Source of the DNA: Caballeronia glebae
GTDB lineage: Bacteria > Pseudomonadota > Gammaproteobacteria > Burkholderiales > Burkholderiaceae
Assembly: GCF_001545035.1 (NCBI RefSeq)
Contig: NZ_FCOJ02000021.1
Coordinates: 47,629-111,628 of the forward strand
DNA: 64,000 nucleotides
Direction of reading: 5' to 3'
Of the stretch, positions 1 to 8,993 are shown one piece after another. Position 1 is the stretch's first letter. Every line of letters starts with the position of its first letter. A program made the translations under genes and the position numbers. The notes beneath the pieces were generated by a model. The model was not told the origin of the DNA, did not search any database, and saw only the letters and a program-made list of their open reading frames with translations.

Positions 1-63
1 AAAGAAGTCTGTGATTTCAAGGCCAACCTGCTCGCGCCGACGCTAACTTAGGTCCCGACTGCA

Positions 64-237
64 TCACCATTCCGCGGCCGCGAACGGCAACGATTCGCAC
101 ATCCAGTCCCAATCGTAGGACGGGTCGCTCTTGTCCATCCCAGCATGCTTGATCGGGCTCAAGAAGTCGCCCCCGACGTCAAAGTCGCGATGTGACGACG
201 CGTCCTCGCGTACGGAAGAGGTTTCGTTTCTGTCCAT
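64..237 (-). CDS. Small acidic hypothetical protein (57 aa)
   Basis: A 57-codon frame begins with ATG preceded by AAGGAG four bases upstream, a strong ribosome-binding site. The product is acidic with an aromatic C-terminal half (SYDWDWMCE) and has no signal peptide or membrane segment. It lies about 90 bases downstream of the aminotransferase gene on the same strand, so it may be the last gene of the catabolic operon. I do not recognise a family. The start is supported by the RBS; function is unknown. Confidence 0.5.
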   Translation of the reverse strand: MDRNETSSVREDASSHRDFDVGGDFLSPIKHAGMDKSDPSYDWDWMCESLPFAAAEW

Positions 238-325
238 GATTCTCCTTGAATGTTTTCGGTTCTATCGAGATTGTTCGCGTTTGTCGAACGCTCAGAGGGA
301 AGCCAAACTCTAGACGCACTTGACC

Positions 326-1537
326 TTAACGCAATGACGCGCAAGCTCGCGAGATGCGGTCACAGCCCTCACGAATAGACTTTTCGGAGGTCGCAAACGA
401 GAAGCGCAGATGCGGAGACACTCCATATGCGCTGCCATCCAGCGTTGCCACTTTTGCTTCCTCAATCAGATATCTCACGACATCAAGGTCTGACGAGAGG
501 ACTTCGCCTGCGGGGGTAGTTTTTCCGATAAGGCCCGCGACCGACGGATAGAGATAGAACGCGCCTGTCAGTTCTCCGACGTCAAAGCCGGGAATACCGC
601 TCAGCAGTTCACGCATCAGCTTGCCGCGTTGCTCGAACACCTTCCCCGCACGGAGCGGCGCGTCTTGCGACCCACCGAACGCCTCGACCGCGCCCGCCTG
701 ACTGATAGCGCTGGGACACGTCGTTGTCTGCGTGATGAGCGTGGTGATTGCGTTCGCCAGTCGGACTGGACCTGCACCATAGCCAATGCGCCAGCCGGTC
801 ATCGAGTACCCCTTCGATGCCCCGTTCACGATGAGCGCGCGCTCTTGAAGAGACGGAATGACAGCGACCGGAGAAGCGTGTGTCGCGCCGTTGTAGACAA
901 AATGCTCGTAGATTTCGTCCGACATTACCCAAACATTGGGGTGCCGCTCGAGCACCTTGCCGAGCTCGACTAGTTCGCTACGGCTGTAGACCGCGCCCGT
1001 TGGATTGTTCGGCGTATTGAGAATGAGCCATTTCGTTTTCGGTGTAATGGCTGCCTCCAACTGTTCCGGCGAAAGCTTGAAGCCGGAGGACGCAGCGCTC
1101 GACACGATTACAGGTACGCCATCATTCACGACAACCATATCTGGATAGGAAACCCAGTACGGCGCGGGAATGATGACCTCGTCTCCAGGATTGAGCGTGA
1201 CCGACAGCGCCAGGAAGATGATGTTCTTGCCTCCGCTGCCCACTACGATGTTTTCCGACTTGTAATGCAAACCGTTATCGCGCGCGAGCTTTTCGACAAT
1301 GGTCTTGCGCAGCGCTGGGGTGCCGTTGGCCGCGGTGTACCGCGTTTGGCCCTCGCGCATTGCAGTAACGGCCGCTTCGACGACGTTTGGCGGCGTCGGC
1401 AGGTCAGGTTCCCCGATGGTGAAATCGATGATGTCCTGGCCCTCGGCGCGGAGCCGATCGACCAATGCCTTTGCGGCCACGCTTGCGGACGGCTTAATGC
1501 GGTTGAGACGCACGGAAAGTTCGATTGGTTTGTTCAC
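326..1537 (-). CDS. PLP-dependent aminotransferase, class I/II (aspartate aminotransferase-like)
   Basis: A 403-aa fold-type I aminotransferase, the usual length for the aspartate aminotransferase Ib subgroup. The substrate-carboxylate segment IGEPDLPTPP is at residues 41-50, the cofactor Asn lies in NTPNNPTGAVYS (about 174-185), the Asp that contacts the PLP ring nitrogen is in SDEIYEHF (about 206), and the Schiff-base lysine is K242 in SKGYSMTGWRIGY. It is cytosolic and should swap an amino group between an amino acid and a 2-oxo acid. It follows the RraA-like gene by about 20 bases in a cluster with a DadA-like dehydrogenase, RidA proteins and an amino-acid ABC transporter, so it probably processes the oxo acid or amino acid of that pathway. 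The exact substrate cannot be read from the sequence. Confidence 0.92.
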   Translation of the reverse strand: MNKPIELSVRLNRIKPSASVAAKALVDRLRAEGQDIIDFTIGEPDLPTPPNVVEAAVTAMREGQTRYTAANGTPALRKTIVEKLARDNGLHYKSENIVVGSGGKNIIFLALSVTLNPGDEVIIPAPYWVSYPDMVVVNDGVPVIVSSAASSGFKLSPEQLEAAITPKTKWLILNTPNNPTGAVYSRSELVELGKVLERHPNVWVMSDEIYEHFVYNGATHASPVAVIPSLQERALIVNGASKGYSMTGWRIGYGAGPVRLANAITTLITQTTTCPSAISQAGAVEAFGGSQDAPLRAGKVFEQRGKLMRELLSGIPGFDVGELTGAFYLYPSVAGLIGKTTPAGEVLSSDLDVVRYLIEEAKVATLDGSAYGVSPHLRFSFATSEKSIREGCDRISRACASLR

Positions 1538-1558
1538 GCTAATCCTCGATGCACTCGT

Positions 1559-2221
1559 TCAGGCGAGTCCCTTTGCCTGCAGAAGTTTGTCAATCCATTG
1601 CTGCTCGCGTCGACCGGTGGCGATTTCATCTTGAATACCCTGTTCCTTCTGAGCGTGCTTTCCCGCAAGAGCCAGCAACTCTTCCGCACATTCTTGCGGG
1701 AAGAAAACAAGACCGTCCTCGTCACCGACCACGAGGTCCCCGGGGTTGACGACTTGACCGCCGATGGAGACAGCAACGTTGAGTTCACCCGGACCGTCCT
1801 TATATGGTCCGCGGTGACTGACGCTACGGGCATAGCACGGGTAGGATTCGAATGCGGCGACGTCGCGGATAGCTCCGTCGATGACGAAGCCAACGCAGCC
1901 ATGTTGCTCAGCGTGGAGCTTAATCAGTTCGCCGACCAAGGCATTGTGCTGTTCACCTCCGCCGTCGACGACCAGGACGTGGCCCGGCTGCATCATCATC
2001 AGCGCCTTGTAGATGATGAGATTGTCGCCGGGTCGCGTCTTGACGGTAAGCGCAGTGCCGACCAACTTGCCCGTCTTATTGAAGCGCGTGAGTCCCACTG
2101 CTCCGACCAAACGACCCATGTTGTCGCTCAGATGCGGCGTTACGACGTTCTTGAGGGTGTTAATTACATTGTCAGACGCGACGCTCGGCGCAGGATTGAT
2201 ACGAGAGCCAAGAAAACCCAT
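1559..2221 (-). CDS. RraA / HMG-aldolase family protein
   Basis: A 220-aa protein of the RraA-like family. The family core is present: VVDGGG followed by GELIKLHAEQHGCVGFVIDG and AIRD, the Arg-Asp pair used by class II pyruvate aldolases such as 4-hydroxy-4-methyl-2-oxoglutarate aldolase. An upstream in-frame ATG exists at 2248, but ATG 2221 has GGAG seven bases before it and starts the conserved protein. In this context (ABC uptake, dehydrogenase, RidA, aminotransferase) a metal-dependent aldolase or oxaloacetate decarboxylase role is likelier than RNase E inhibition. The family assignment is firm; the reaction is inferred. Confidence 0.85.
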   Translation of the reverse strand: MGFLGSRINPAPSVASDNVINTLKNVVTPHLSDNMGRLVGAVGLTRFNKTGKLVGTALTVKTRPGDNLIIYKALMMMQPGHVLVVDGGGEQHNALVGELIKLHAEQHGCVGFVIDGAIRDVAAFESYPCYARSVSHRGPYKDGPGELNVAVSIGGQVVNPGDLVVGDEDGLVFFPQECAEELLALAGKHAQKEQGIQDEIATGRREQQWIDKLLQAKGLA

Positions 2222-2294
2222 GAGAAACTCCGTTAGAGGTTGCCACAACGCATAAGCGTCATGGGATATACGATAGCGGTCGAGATCAAACTAA

Positions 2295-2340
2295 AAAAGC
2301 GATTTTTGTTGATACAGATACATCGCTTTTGTTCCGATTA
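2295..2340 (-). terminator. Possible rho-independent terminator downstream of the second ridA
   Basis: The arms AAAAGCGAT and ATCGCTTTT are perfect complements separated by about 28 bases. On the minus strand the right arm runs into further T residues. It lies between a RidA gene and the RraA-like gene, so it could reduce read-through within the cluster. The long loop and AT-rich stem make this tentative. Confidence 0.4.
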
Positions 2341-2448
2341 AGGCGGCGAGGCGCAAACGTGACCCCGCGCCGGGCAAGCGCAGAGCCGAAATCAAAAAGA
2401 GATCGAAGACTTTGGAAGAAGAAGCCCGCGGCCGAGCGCGAAGCGTGG

Positions 2449-2829
2449 TTACTTCGCTGGCGAGAAGACAGTCACTTCAATCTCAACGTCCACCGATTGC
2501 GAGAGCTTAGCCTCAACGGTGCTTCGGACGGGTAGGGCACCCTTGAAGAACTCGGCGTAGACCGAATTGAACCGGCCCATCAACTGAATGTCCGAAAGCC
2601 ACTCGGTCGCACGCACGACCTGCGTCAGGTCCGAGCCAAGCTCCGCCAAGGTCCCTGATATCGTTTCGAGAACGTTGCGAGTTTGGACTTCAATGTCGCC
2701 GCGAAGCGGTTGGAGTTTCTCATCTTTCGGCGTCTGGCCAGAGAGAAACAGGAAGTCACCAGCGCGAACTGCCTTTGACAGAGGCGCAGTAAGAGGGCTT
2801 GAGAAGCGGGTTAGTTGAGTATTCCTCAT
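2449..2829 (-). CDS. RidA family reactive-intermediate deaminase (copy 2)
   Basis: A 126-aa RidA/YjgF/UK114 protein of standard length. Visible marks are AVRAGDFLFLSGQTPKD near residues 20-36, the repeated Val-Arg-Ala segment, and the catalytic Arg in LPVRSTVEA near residue 102. RidA trimers hydrolyse reactive enamine/imine intermediates released by PLP enzymes and amino-acid oxidases in the cytosol. Here the gene sits among a DadA-like dehydrogenase, which makes imines, and an aminotransferase, which fits. It is roughly 78 percent identical to the RidA encoded at 3171-3548 and is separated from it by about 340 non-coding bases. Confidence 0.92.
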   Translation of the reverse strand: MRNTQLTRFSSPLTAPLSKAVRAGDFLFLSGQTPKDEKLQPLRGDIEVQTRNVLETISGTLAELGSDLTQVVRATEWLSDIQLMGRFNSVYAEFFKGALPVRSTVEAKLSQSVDVEIEVTVFSPAK

Positions 2830-3170
2830 GATTCTCCGATTGCTTCGGTTTTGAAACGTCGACTTGGGAGACAGGCCGACGGTTGCGGGATACTAAATTG
2901 TCGCTCGCTCACAGCAAAGACCGTCCGAGGCGGTGGGGCGTGAGGTGGATCGGCGCTTGCCTGTTCTGTGACGCACTCCGCCATGACGGATGGTTACGCC
3001 GACCCGTTGTCAAGAGCCCAGCTAAATCGGGTGTACCGCATCTATTGGCGTCGCCGTGTTCAACACTGTCCCAAAACATCCCTCTAAAGGAGGCCCCGTT
3101 CGATAGAAAAATCAGGCCTTGGCACTCGGAGGAACACCCTCCATCCGCCTGTCGTGACCCACGCAGTTTT
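2830..3170. other. Non-coding gap between the two ridA genes
   Basis: About 340 bases with no ORF that has a credible start or protein character. It separates the RidA duplicates and may carry a separate promoter for the downstream copy. No clear promoter or hairpin was identified. Confidence 0.4.
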
Positions 3171-3548
3171 CTATTGCGGGGCAAAAACTGTCACTTCGAT
3201 TTCTAAATCAACCGCATTGGAAAGTTGAGCCTCGACCGTGCTGCGAACTGGCAACGCGTTTGCAAAGTATTCCTCGTAGACCGGATTAAATCGCGACATC
3301 AGCTTGATGTCAGACAGCCAGACAGTTGCCCGGACCACCTGCGACAGGTCAGCACCCAACTCCGAAAGAGTCGCTGAAATCGCGTCCAGGACGTTACGCG
3401 TCTGCACTTCAATTTCCCCTCGCAATGGCTGGAGATTGTCGTCCTTCGGCGTCTGTCCCGACAGAAACAGGAAATCGCCGGCGCGAACCGCTTTGGAGAG
3501 CGGCGCCGTCAGGGGACTCGGATATCGGGTCAGTTGATTGTTGCTCAT
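3171..3548 (-). CDS. RidA family reactive-intermediate deaminase (copy 1)
   Basis: A 125-aa RidA protein with the same signature blocks as its neighbour at 2449-2829 (AVRAGDFLFLSGQTPKDD, LPVRSTVEA with the catalytic Arg). A GGAGCG sequence precedes the ATG. It lies 60 bases after the DadA-like dehydrogenase, whose imino-acid product is the kind of compound RidA hydrolyses to oxo acid and ammonia. The substitutions relative to copy 2 are mostly conservative and both copies look intact, so both are probably functional. Confidence 0.92.
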   Translation of the reverse strand: MSNNQLTRYPSPLTAPLSKAVRAGDFLFLSGQTPKDDNLQPLRGEIEVQTRNVLDAISATLSELGADLSQVVRATVWLSDIKLMSRFNPVYEEYFANALPVRSTVEAQLSNAVDLEIEVTVFAPQ

Positions 3549-3608
3549 GACGCTCCTTCATTTGTGTTTCCTCGGAGATACATCCTCCAACAAGGGAACA
3601 TGGGGTTA

Positions 3609-4895
3609 CTAAGCTGTTGAACGATCGGTTTGCAAAAAACGCTCGAGTCGGTACGGTTGGAGGTCCACTGGCGCCGCCAACCCTTGCAAGAGCGCCGACA
3701 TGCATCGAGCCGTGATTGCTGACAACGTCAGTCCATTGTGCGCATGACCGAAGGCATAGGCGACTCTCGGAGAACTGCGCATCACCCCAATTGCCGGAAG
3801 ACCGTCAGGCAATGACGGCCTTACACCCATCCAAGGCGTTGCGTCGATGCCGCTTAAATTGGGCAGGTAACGCTTCGCCAACCTCGCGAGCATGTGGGCT
3901 CTTTCCATGTTGGGCGGCGCGTCGGCTCGTGCGAACTCCGCAGTACCAGCGAGACGCAAACCTTCGTCCATCGGCGTAGCAGCGAAATGAGGTTCGCCGA
4001 AAACGACTGGTCGCTGAAGCCGAACACCGGCACGCGGCAGCATCAAGTGGTACCCGCGTTCCGACACCATCGGAACTTTCACGTCGAACTTCGCCAGGAG
4101 AGCGCCTGTTTGAAATCCCATAGCCAGCACTACGCGCTCAGCGGTAATCGTTTCGGTGCAGGTATGAATGCGCACATTACTGCCGACATCCTCGATGCCC
4201 CTGACCTCGTCTCTGACGAACCTCACACCGTCTTCTATGAGCCGTCTCGCATACAGTTCCCCTAACGCTCTCGGATTGCTGCACCGTCCAGAATTCTTGA
4301 AAAAGATCCCGCCGACTATCTCATTGCTCAATTCCGGCTCCATGTCCCGGATCAAATCTGCCGAAAGACGTTCAGCCGCCAATCCAAAAGAGTTCCAGGT
4401 GGGCAAGGCACGAGATTTAGCTTCCAAGCCAGCGAGTGTTCTAAAGGCGACTAAACCGCCCTCCCTGGTCAGAAGGTGCACAGCGTTAGCGGCCTCCAAA
4501 AGCTCAGAGAAACTCGCATAAGCCACGGACGTTAAGCTCGCAAGCCCGCTCAAAATGTTCTGATAGGAGTTGGGCTTGAGAGCCGAGACCGCCTTGACGG
4601 CCCACGGAAGCATCTTTGTCGCATAGTCCGGCTTGATTACGAGCGGCCCATCCTTTGAGAGCATAAACTTCGGCAACTGTCGCAGCATGTCGGGCGATGC
4701 TGGCGGAAATATATTGGCTTCGGACAAGTAACCAGCGTTACCGAATGACACGCCCTGCATCGGCTCGCTCTTTTCCACGACTGTCACCTTGAACCCATCG
4801 AGATGAAGTCTAAGCGCGATCGAAAGCCCGACGATACCTGCTCCAAGAACCGTCACGTCACGAGAAGTCATTCTTTTGCTTGCTTTTTCCGTCAT
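3609..4895 (-). CDS. FAD-dependent D-amino-acid dehydrogenase-like oxidoreductase (DAO/DadA family)
   Basis: A 428-aa DAO-family flavoprotein, close to the usual DadA length. The Rossmann FAD motif VLGAGIVGLSIALRLHLDGF occupies residues 16-35 with an acidic end to strand 2 (VVEK). The C-terminal FAD-binding part includes WMGVRPSLPDGLPAIG and AFGHAHNGLTLS. The expected reaction is oxidative deamination of a D-amino or other secondary amino acid, passing electrons to the respiratory chain at the inner membrane. It begins three bases after the stop of the ABC ATPase gene, so the two are translated together; RidA genes follow. The substrate is not readable from the sequence. Confidence 0.88.
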   Translation of the reverse strand: MTEKASKRMTSRDVTVLGAGIVGLSIALRLHLDGFKVTVVEKSEPMQGVSFGNAGYLSEANIFPPASPDMLRQLPKFMLSKDGPLVIKPDYATKMLPWAVKAVSALKPNSYQNILSGLASLTSVAYASFSELLEAANAVHLLTREGGLVAFRTLAGLEAKSRALPTWNSFGLAAERLSADLIRDMEPELSNEIVGGIFFKNSGRCSNPRALGELYARRLIEDGVRFVRDEVRGIEDVGSNVRIHTCTETITAERVVLAMGFQTGALLAKFDVKVPMVSERGYHLMLPRAGVRLQRPVVFGEPHFAATPMDEGLRLAGTAEFARADAPPNMERAHMLARLAKRYLPNLSGIDATPWMGVRPSLPDGLPAIGVMRSSPRVAYAFGHAHNGLTLSAITARCMSALLQGLAAPVDLQPYRLERFLQTDRSTA

Positions 4896-4898
4896 AGC

Positions 4899-5627
4899 TT
4901 AGTGGGACCGAATATCGGACAGGAAAGCCTTGGCTCGGGCATGATTGGGCGCACTGAAAAATTTGCTGGGCGCCGCGCGCTCCAGAATAACTCCGTTGTC
5001 CATAAACCAGATCGTGTCCGACACCTCACGTGCGAAATTCATCTCGTGAGTGACGCAAACCATTGTCATGCCCTCTCTTGCGAGGGACTTCATCACATTC
5101 AACACCTCGCCGACCATCTCTGGGTCCAGTGCGCTCGTGGGCTCATCGAACAGCATCACTGGGGGCTCCATTGCAAGTGCTCGCGCAATCGCAACACGTT
5201 GCTGCTGGCCACCCGAGAGCTGCTGTGGATACGCGTCAGCCTTATGCGAGAGTCCCACCCGTTCAAGCAGGGCCATCGCTTGCCTCTTCGCGTCTTCACG
5301 CTTGCGTCTGCCCAACTTGACCGGCGCTAGACAGATGTTGTCGGTGACTGAAAGATGAGGAAAGAGATTGAACGACTGAAACACAAACCCGACGCCCGTA
5401 CGGAATTCATTCACGTTCACAGACCGGGAATGGACGTCTTGGCCATTCAACTCAATCGTCCCCGATTGGATCTCTTCCAGACGGTTAATTGTTCGAATGA
5501 GCGTGGACTTGCCGGAACCCGAGGGGCCGCACACGACGACGACCTCGCCTTTCTTCACTTCCGCGGTGACATCAGTGAGGACGTGGTGCGCCCCGTAGAA
5601 CTTATTGACTTTCGAGAACCGTATCAT
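4899..5627 (-). CDS. Polar amino-acid ABC transporter ATPase (GlnQ/HisP type)
   Basis: A 242-aa ABC ATPase starting [13 protein letters not shown] chose this Met over one eight codons upstream because AGGAG lies eight bases before it. It has Walker [10 protein letters not shown], the signature [16 protein letters not shown], Walker [15 protein letters not shown] and the H-loop CVTHEMNFA, the GlnQ/HisP pattern. It should couple ATP hydrolysis to import through the two permeases encoded just upstream, with which its start overlaps by 26 bases. The cargo is an amino acid or related compound judging by subfamily and neighbours. Confidence 0.94.
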   Translation of the reverse strand: MIRFSKVNKFYGAHHVLTDVTAEVKKGEVVVVCGPSGSGKSTLIRTINRLEEIQSGTIELNGQDVHSRSVNVNEFRTGVGFVFQSFNLFPHLSVTDNICLAPVKLGRRKREDAKRQAMALLERVGLSHKADAYPQQLSGGQQQRVAIARALAMEPPVMLFDEPTSALDPEMVGEVLNVMKSLAREGMTMVCVTHEMNFAREVSDTIWFMDNGVILERAAPSKFFSAPNHARAKAFLSDIRSH

Positions 5628-6339
5628 TTTCCAGACTCCTGATTGCAACATTCACACGGGTGCGGCGGCGAGTTACTCTTCGTTCAAAATAATGAGCTAC
5701 CTGAGTAAGGGTGAAACAAGCTACAAAATAGGTAAGCGCCAAGATCATGAAGACCGCAAAGGGACGAGTCAGCAGATTGTTATTGACAGCATTTGCAGCG
5801 AACGTGAGCTCTTGAACGCTGATGACGTAGCCGATCGAGGTCTCTTTAATGGTCGAGACTAGCTGGCTGATGATGCTTGGAACCATGTTGTACAGTGCTT
5901 GCGGAAGTAAAACAAAGCAGGTCGTACGCCAATAGCCTAGCCCGAGAGCCCTCGCTGCCTCCAACTGCCCCTTGGGCAGGGACATAAGTCCCGCCCGAAT
6001 CACCTCCGAGAGATACGCAGCCTCATAGATCACCAGCGTGCACAGCAGCGTCGTCACCCCGGAGACCGTATGCCCAACCAAGACCGGCACGAGGAAATAC
6101 GTCCAAAAGACCAGCATCACCAAGGGGATGCCGCGGATGATGTAGACGAACACGGTGGCGATGTTCGCCAGCCAGCGGATTGAACCGGTCCTACACAGAG
6201 CCAGCCCGATGCTGATTGGGAAGGACAGGCCCAAACCAAGCACAGACAAGATTAGCGTCAGAGCGAGGCCGCCCAAAGGGCCGTTCGGATATTGGCCGAT
6301 AAGAAATACCAACCAGTTGTCTCTTATGATGTCAATCAT
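5602..6339 (-). CDS. Amino-acid ABC transporter permease (HisMQ family)
   Basis: A 245-aa inner-membrane permease. ATG 6339 is preferred to the GTG two codons upstream because AGGTGA lies at good spacing. It shows several hydrophobic helices and the EAA loop near [22 protein letters not shown], the ATPase-docking site of polar amino-acid importers. It starts two bases after the stop of the preceding permease and overlaps the ATPase gene, so the three are one transcript. The two permeases probably form a heterodimer. Confidence 0.92.
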   Translation of the reverse strand: MIDIIRDNWLVFLIGQYPNGPLGGLALTLILSVLGLGLSFPISIGLALCRTGSIRWLANIATVFVYIIRGIPLVMLVFWTYFLVPVLVGHTVSGVTTLLCTLVIYEAAYLSEVIRAGLMSLPKGQLEAARALGLGYWRTTCFVLLPQALYNMVPSIISQLVSTIKETSIGYVISVQELTFAANAVNNNLLTRPFAVFMILALTYFVACFTLTQVAHYFERRVTRRRTRVNVAIRSLENDTVLESQ

Positions 6340-6341
6340 GA

Positions 6342-7040
6342 TCACCTCGTGGGAACGCTGCTACGCCGCGCGACGAACGCGCCGAGTGCCATCAATCCAA
6401 GAGAAACAGCGAGGTAGAACGCCGTTGCGACAGCATAGGACTCAAACGTCCGAAACGTCTGGTTCTCAACCTCCCGAACGGCATATGTCATCTCTGCGGC
6501 GCCTATGACCATGGCCAAGCTGGTGTTTTTGAACAGAAGAACTGTGTGATTGATGAAAGGTGGCATCGCAACACGGAACGCCTGCGGCAGAATCACATAG
6601 CGCATCGATCGGCTGTAGCTAAGCCCGAGTGATCTCGCCGCTTCGTGCTGGCCCCACGGCACAGAACGCAGACCACTTCGGATGTCTTCCGAGAAGTACG
6701 CTGACATACAGAGTCCGATGGCAATGGCGGCGAAGAACATCTCGCCGTTATGTGCATTCACCCAACTTTGCATACTGTCTGGCAGGAGCGTCGGCACGCC
6801 GAAGTACCACAGGATGATCTGCACCAGCATCGGAACGTTTCGATGGTAGGCAACAAATCCGGCAACGAAGCGATCTGCGATTACGTTGCCGGTGGCTCGA
6901 GCGACCGCCAGCACGGTGCCGAGACCAACCGCAAGAACCCAGCTTTCTGCGGTCATTAAAAGCGTGACCTTCGCACCGTGAATCATCTCCGCGCCGTAGG
7001 GCGCAGCGATGATTGAGTTAAAGTCGAGTTGAAGAGACAT
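6342..7040 (-). CDS. Amino-acid ABC transporter permease (HisMQ family)
   Basis: A 232-aa membrane protein beginning MSLQLDFNS. The longer frame to 7157 is rejected because AGGAG sits six bases before ATG 7040 and the extra N-terminus has no membrane character and overlaps the upstream gene. The EAA loop reads EAARSLGLSYSRSMRYVILPQA. It pairs with the permease at 5602-6339 and follows the binding-protein gene by about 50 bases. Confidence 0.92.
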   Translation of the reverse strand: MSLQLDFNSIIAAPYGAEMIHGAKVTLLMTAESWVLAVGLGTVLAVARATGNVIADRFVAGFVAYHRNVPMLVQIILWYFGVPTLLPDSMQSWVNAHNGEMFFAAIAIGLCMSAYFSEDIRSGLRSVPWGQHEAARSLGLSYSRSMRYVILPQAFRVAMPPFINHTVLLFKNTSLAMVIGAAEMTYAVREVENQTFRTFESYAVATAFYLAVSLGLMALGAFVARRSSVPTR

Positions 7041-7087
7041 CAAGAACTCCTGGTTGCGGGCCGGCGCCGGTGTGCGCCGCGCTTGCC

Positions 7088-7918
7088 TCAGTTCGACGGA
7101 ATCTGTGCGGTCTTGAAATCCCGCGTCATCTTCAACGTCGACTTGTCGCCGAGCCACTTCTGGAATATCTGCTGGGACTGACCGCTCTTCTCCATGTTGT
7201 CCAGCGCCGTGTTGACGGCCTCGAGCAATTTGGTCTCACCTTTCTTTACGCCCAGGCCCCAATACTCCAGACCGACAGGGGGCGTCAGGACCGAGATCTG
7301 GTTGGCATTCGGGCCGAGCTTCTCGATGAATCGGCGCATGAGGGTTTCCGAGAGTACGAACCCGTCGACCTTGTTTTGCACGAGCGCCATGAATGCCGAA
7401 GGACCATCGTCGTAGCTGATCTGCTGCGCAGTCGGCAGCACCCGCTGAATGACCGGAATGTTGCTCGAGCCCTTGATTGTGCTTATCCGCTTTCCTGCCA
7501 GGTCATCTCGGTGCTTGAAAGGGCTGCTGGCTTTCGCCGCCATCACCTGCTGACTGACGAAGTACGCCTTGGAGAAGTCGATCTGTTGCGCGCGTTGGGG
7601 GTTATAGCCCAGCACGGCTGCCAAAATGTCGACCCGCCCCTGGGTCAATTCGGGGATGCGCGAGTCCAGCGACATCACCTTCAGTTCGGGCTTAACGCCC
7701 AGTTCCTTGGCTACTCCCTTGCAGAAGTCGATGTCATACCCAACAACCTCTCGAGTATCCGGGTCCTGGAAACCGAACGGCGGCAGGGTACTGAGCACGC
7801 CGCACACGAGAGTACCGCGCGCTTTGATGTCTGAAAGCTCATCGGCGTGAGCGACATCGGCGACGCCCGCGACGAAGGTGAGCGACACCGCGCAAAGCAG
7901 CTTGAGTTTTGCAGTCAT
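7088..7918 (-). CDS. Periplasmic amino-acid-binding protein of ABC transporter (SBP_bac_3)
   Basis: A 276-aa family 3 solute-binding protein. The start MTAKLKLLC is supported by GGAG five bases upstream, and gives a Sec signal peptide ending AHA before DELSDIKARG. The mature protein has the family opening GTLVCGVLSTLPPFGF and the ligand-site block GYDIDFCKGVAKELG. It is the first gene of the catabolic operon and should deliver the substrate to the permeases. Its divergent neighbour is a LysR gene with a shared 145-base promoter region. Confidence 0.92.
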   Translation of the reverse strand: MTAKLKLLCAVSLTFVAGVADVAHADELSDIKARGTLVCGVLSTLPPFGFQDPDTREVVGYDIDFCKGVAKELGVKPELKVMSLDSRIPELTQGRVDILAAVLGYNPQRAQQIDFSKAYFVSQQVMAAKASSPFKHRDDLAGKRISTIKGSSNIPVIQRVLPTAQQISYDDGPSAFMALVQNKVDGFVLSETLMRRFIEKLGPNANQISVLTPPVGLEYWGLGVKKGETKLLEAVNTALDNMEKSGQSQQIFQKWLGDKSTLKMTRDFKTAQIPSN

Positions 7919-8008
7919 TTGAGCTCCATGTTGTGATGCAGCGTCGAGTCCTTGATGAAACCGCCGCCGTTGAGAAATCATTGCAAATCAATATAATTAG
8001 AGAAAGTG

Positions 8009-8022
8009 ATATTTTTCGATAT
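8009..8022. promoter_or_regulatory. Possible LysR operator ATAT-N6-ATAT
   Basis: The sequence ATATTTTTCGATAT lies in the intergenic region between the divergent binding-protein and LysR genes. It has the short A/T-rich interrupted symmetry often seen in LysR recognition sites. The half-site is low in information, so this is only a candidate for control of the catabolic operon. Confidence 0.3.
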
Positions 8023-8063
8023 GTCTTCATTCATCTTTGAGATGAAATGCACGGGATTTCCCT

Positions 8064-8990
8064 ATGACTACGTTCCGACAATTGGAGGCGCTGGTAGCGC
8101 TGGTTGAGACCGGTACTTTCGAGGCTGCCGCGGAGCGCATCGGGATTGCCCAATCGGCTGTGTCACGGCACCTGAAGGAGTTCGAGGAGCTTTTCGGCTG
8201 GCCGCTTCTTGACCGCTCCGGCCGCGCCGCGCGATTAACTTTGGAGGGAGGAGAAGTGCTTGCTCGAGCACGGGCCATCCTTCGGCAACGAGACGCGATC
8301 ATAGACGCCGTCGCACGGAGCGACGTCATTCATCGAAAGATCCGTGCCGGGGTGACCGAACTTTGCGCACTGACTTGGCTTCCCAAATTCATGGAATCTA
8401 TGCGCGCAGCGTTCCCGTCCGTGACAATCGACTTGGTGGTTGACTCCAGTCTCATCCTGCACGAGCGACTGATAGCCGGAGAAGTCGACCTCGCGTTCGT
8501 TCCGGACGTGTTCAAGTCTTCTAGTCTCCCCTCCTTACCGCTGGCTAGGGTGATTCACCATTGGTGCTGCAGCCCAGAGTTCGATGCGCCCGCAATCGGC
8601 ATGAAGGCTAGTACTTTGTCTGATTATCCGCTGCTAATGCAGCAAGCCCCGTCTGGCATAGCTTCAATCATCGACCCGTGGCTTGCAAAAGCAGGTGCCA
8701 ACAATCGCAATAAGGTCGGGACGACGAGCCTAGTCGCGATTGCCGGGATGGCCCTTTCGGGCTTGGGAATCGCGTTACTGCCCAGTGCAATATGTACCCC
8801 GTTCTTAAGTGACGGTGTCCTTCGCGAACTGAAGGTCACACCTCGATTGCCGCACATTTCCTACGTCGCACTGACGCGGGCGGATGCCGCGACCGCATTT
8901 CACCAAAGAATCATCAAGCTAGCGCAGTCGTGCTGCAATTTCGAGGTCGCATATCAGCTGCAAGCGCTATCGGCTAAAACTCGAGGATAG
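8064..8990 (+). CDS. LysR family transcriptional regulator
   Basis: A 308-aa LysR regulator. The N-terminal winged helix-turn-helix covers residues 1-60 (FRQLEALVALVETGTFEAAA, then AQSAVSRHLKEFEELFG), followed by a linker helix and a periplasmic-binding-like effector domain. It is divergent from the ABC transporter/DadA operon and is the obvious candidate to control it, with the transported compound or a pathway intermediate as inducer (inference). A second LysR gene follows three bases after its stop. Confidence 0.9.
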   Translation: MTTFRQLEALVALVETGTFEAAAERIGIAQSAVSRHLKEFEELFGWPLLDRSGRAARLTLEGGEVLARARAILRQRDAIIDAVARSDVIHRKIRAGVTELCALTWLPKFMESMRAAFPSVTIDLVVDSSLILHERLIAGEVDLAFVPDVFKSSSLPSLPLARVIHHWCCSPEFDAPAIGMKASTLSDYPLLMQQAPSGIASIIDPWLAKAGANNRNKVGTTSLVAIAGMALSGLGIALLPSAICTPFLSDGVLRELKVTPRLPHISYVALTRADAATAFHQRIIKLAQSCCNFEVAYQLQALSAKTRG

Positions 8991-8993
8991 GAC

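Noticed and set aside
1265..2236. 323-codon plus-strand frame opposite the aminotransferase and RraA-like genes
   Set aside because: It is antisense to two well-recognised genes, has no family motifs and reflects high-GC codon bias.
7070..7834. 254-codon plus-strand frame opposite the binding-protein gene
   Set aside because: Antisense shadow of a clear solute-binding protein; composition is not protein-like.
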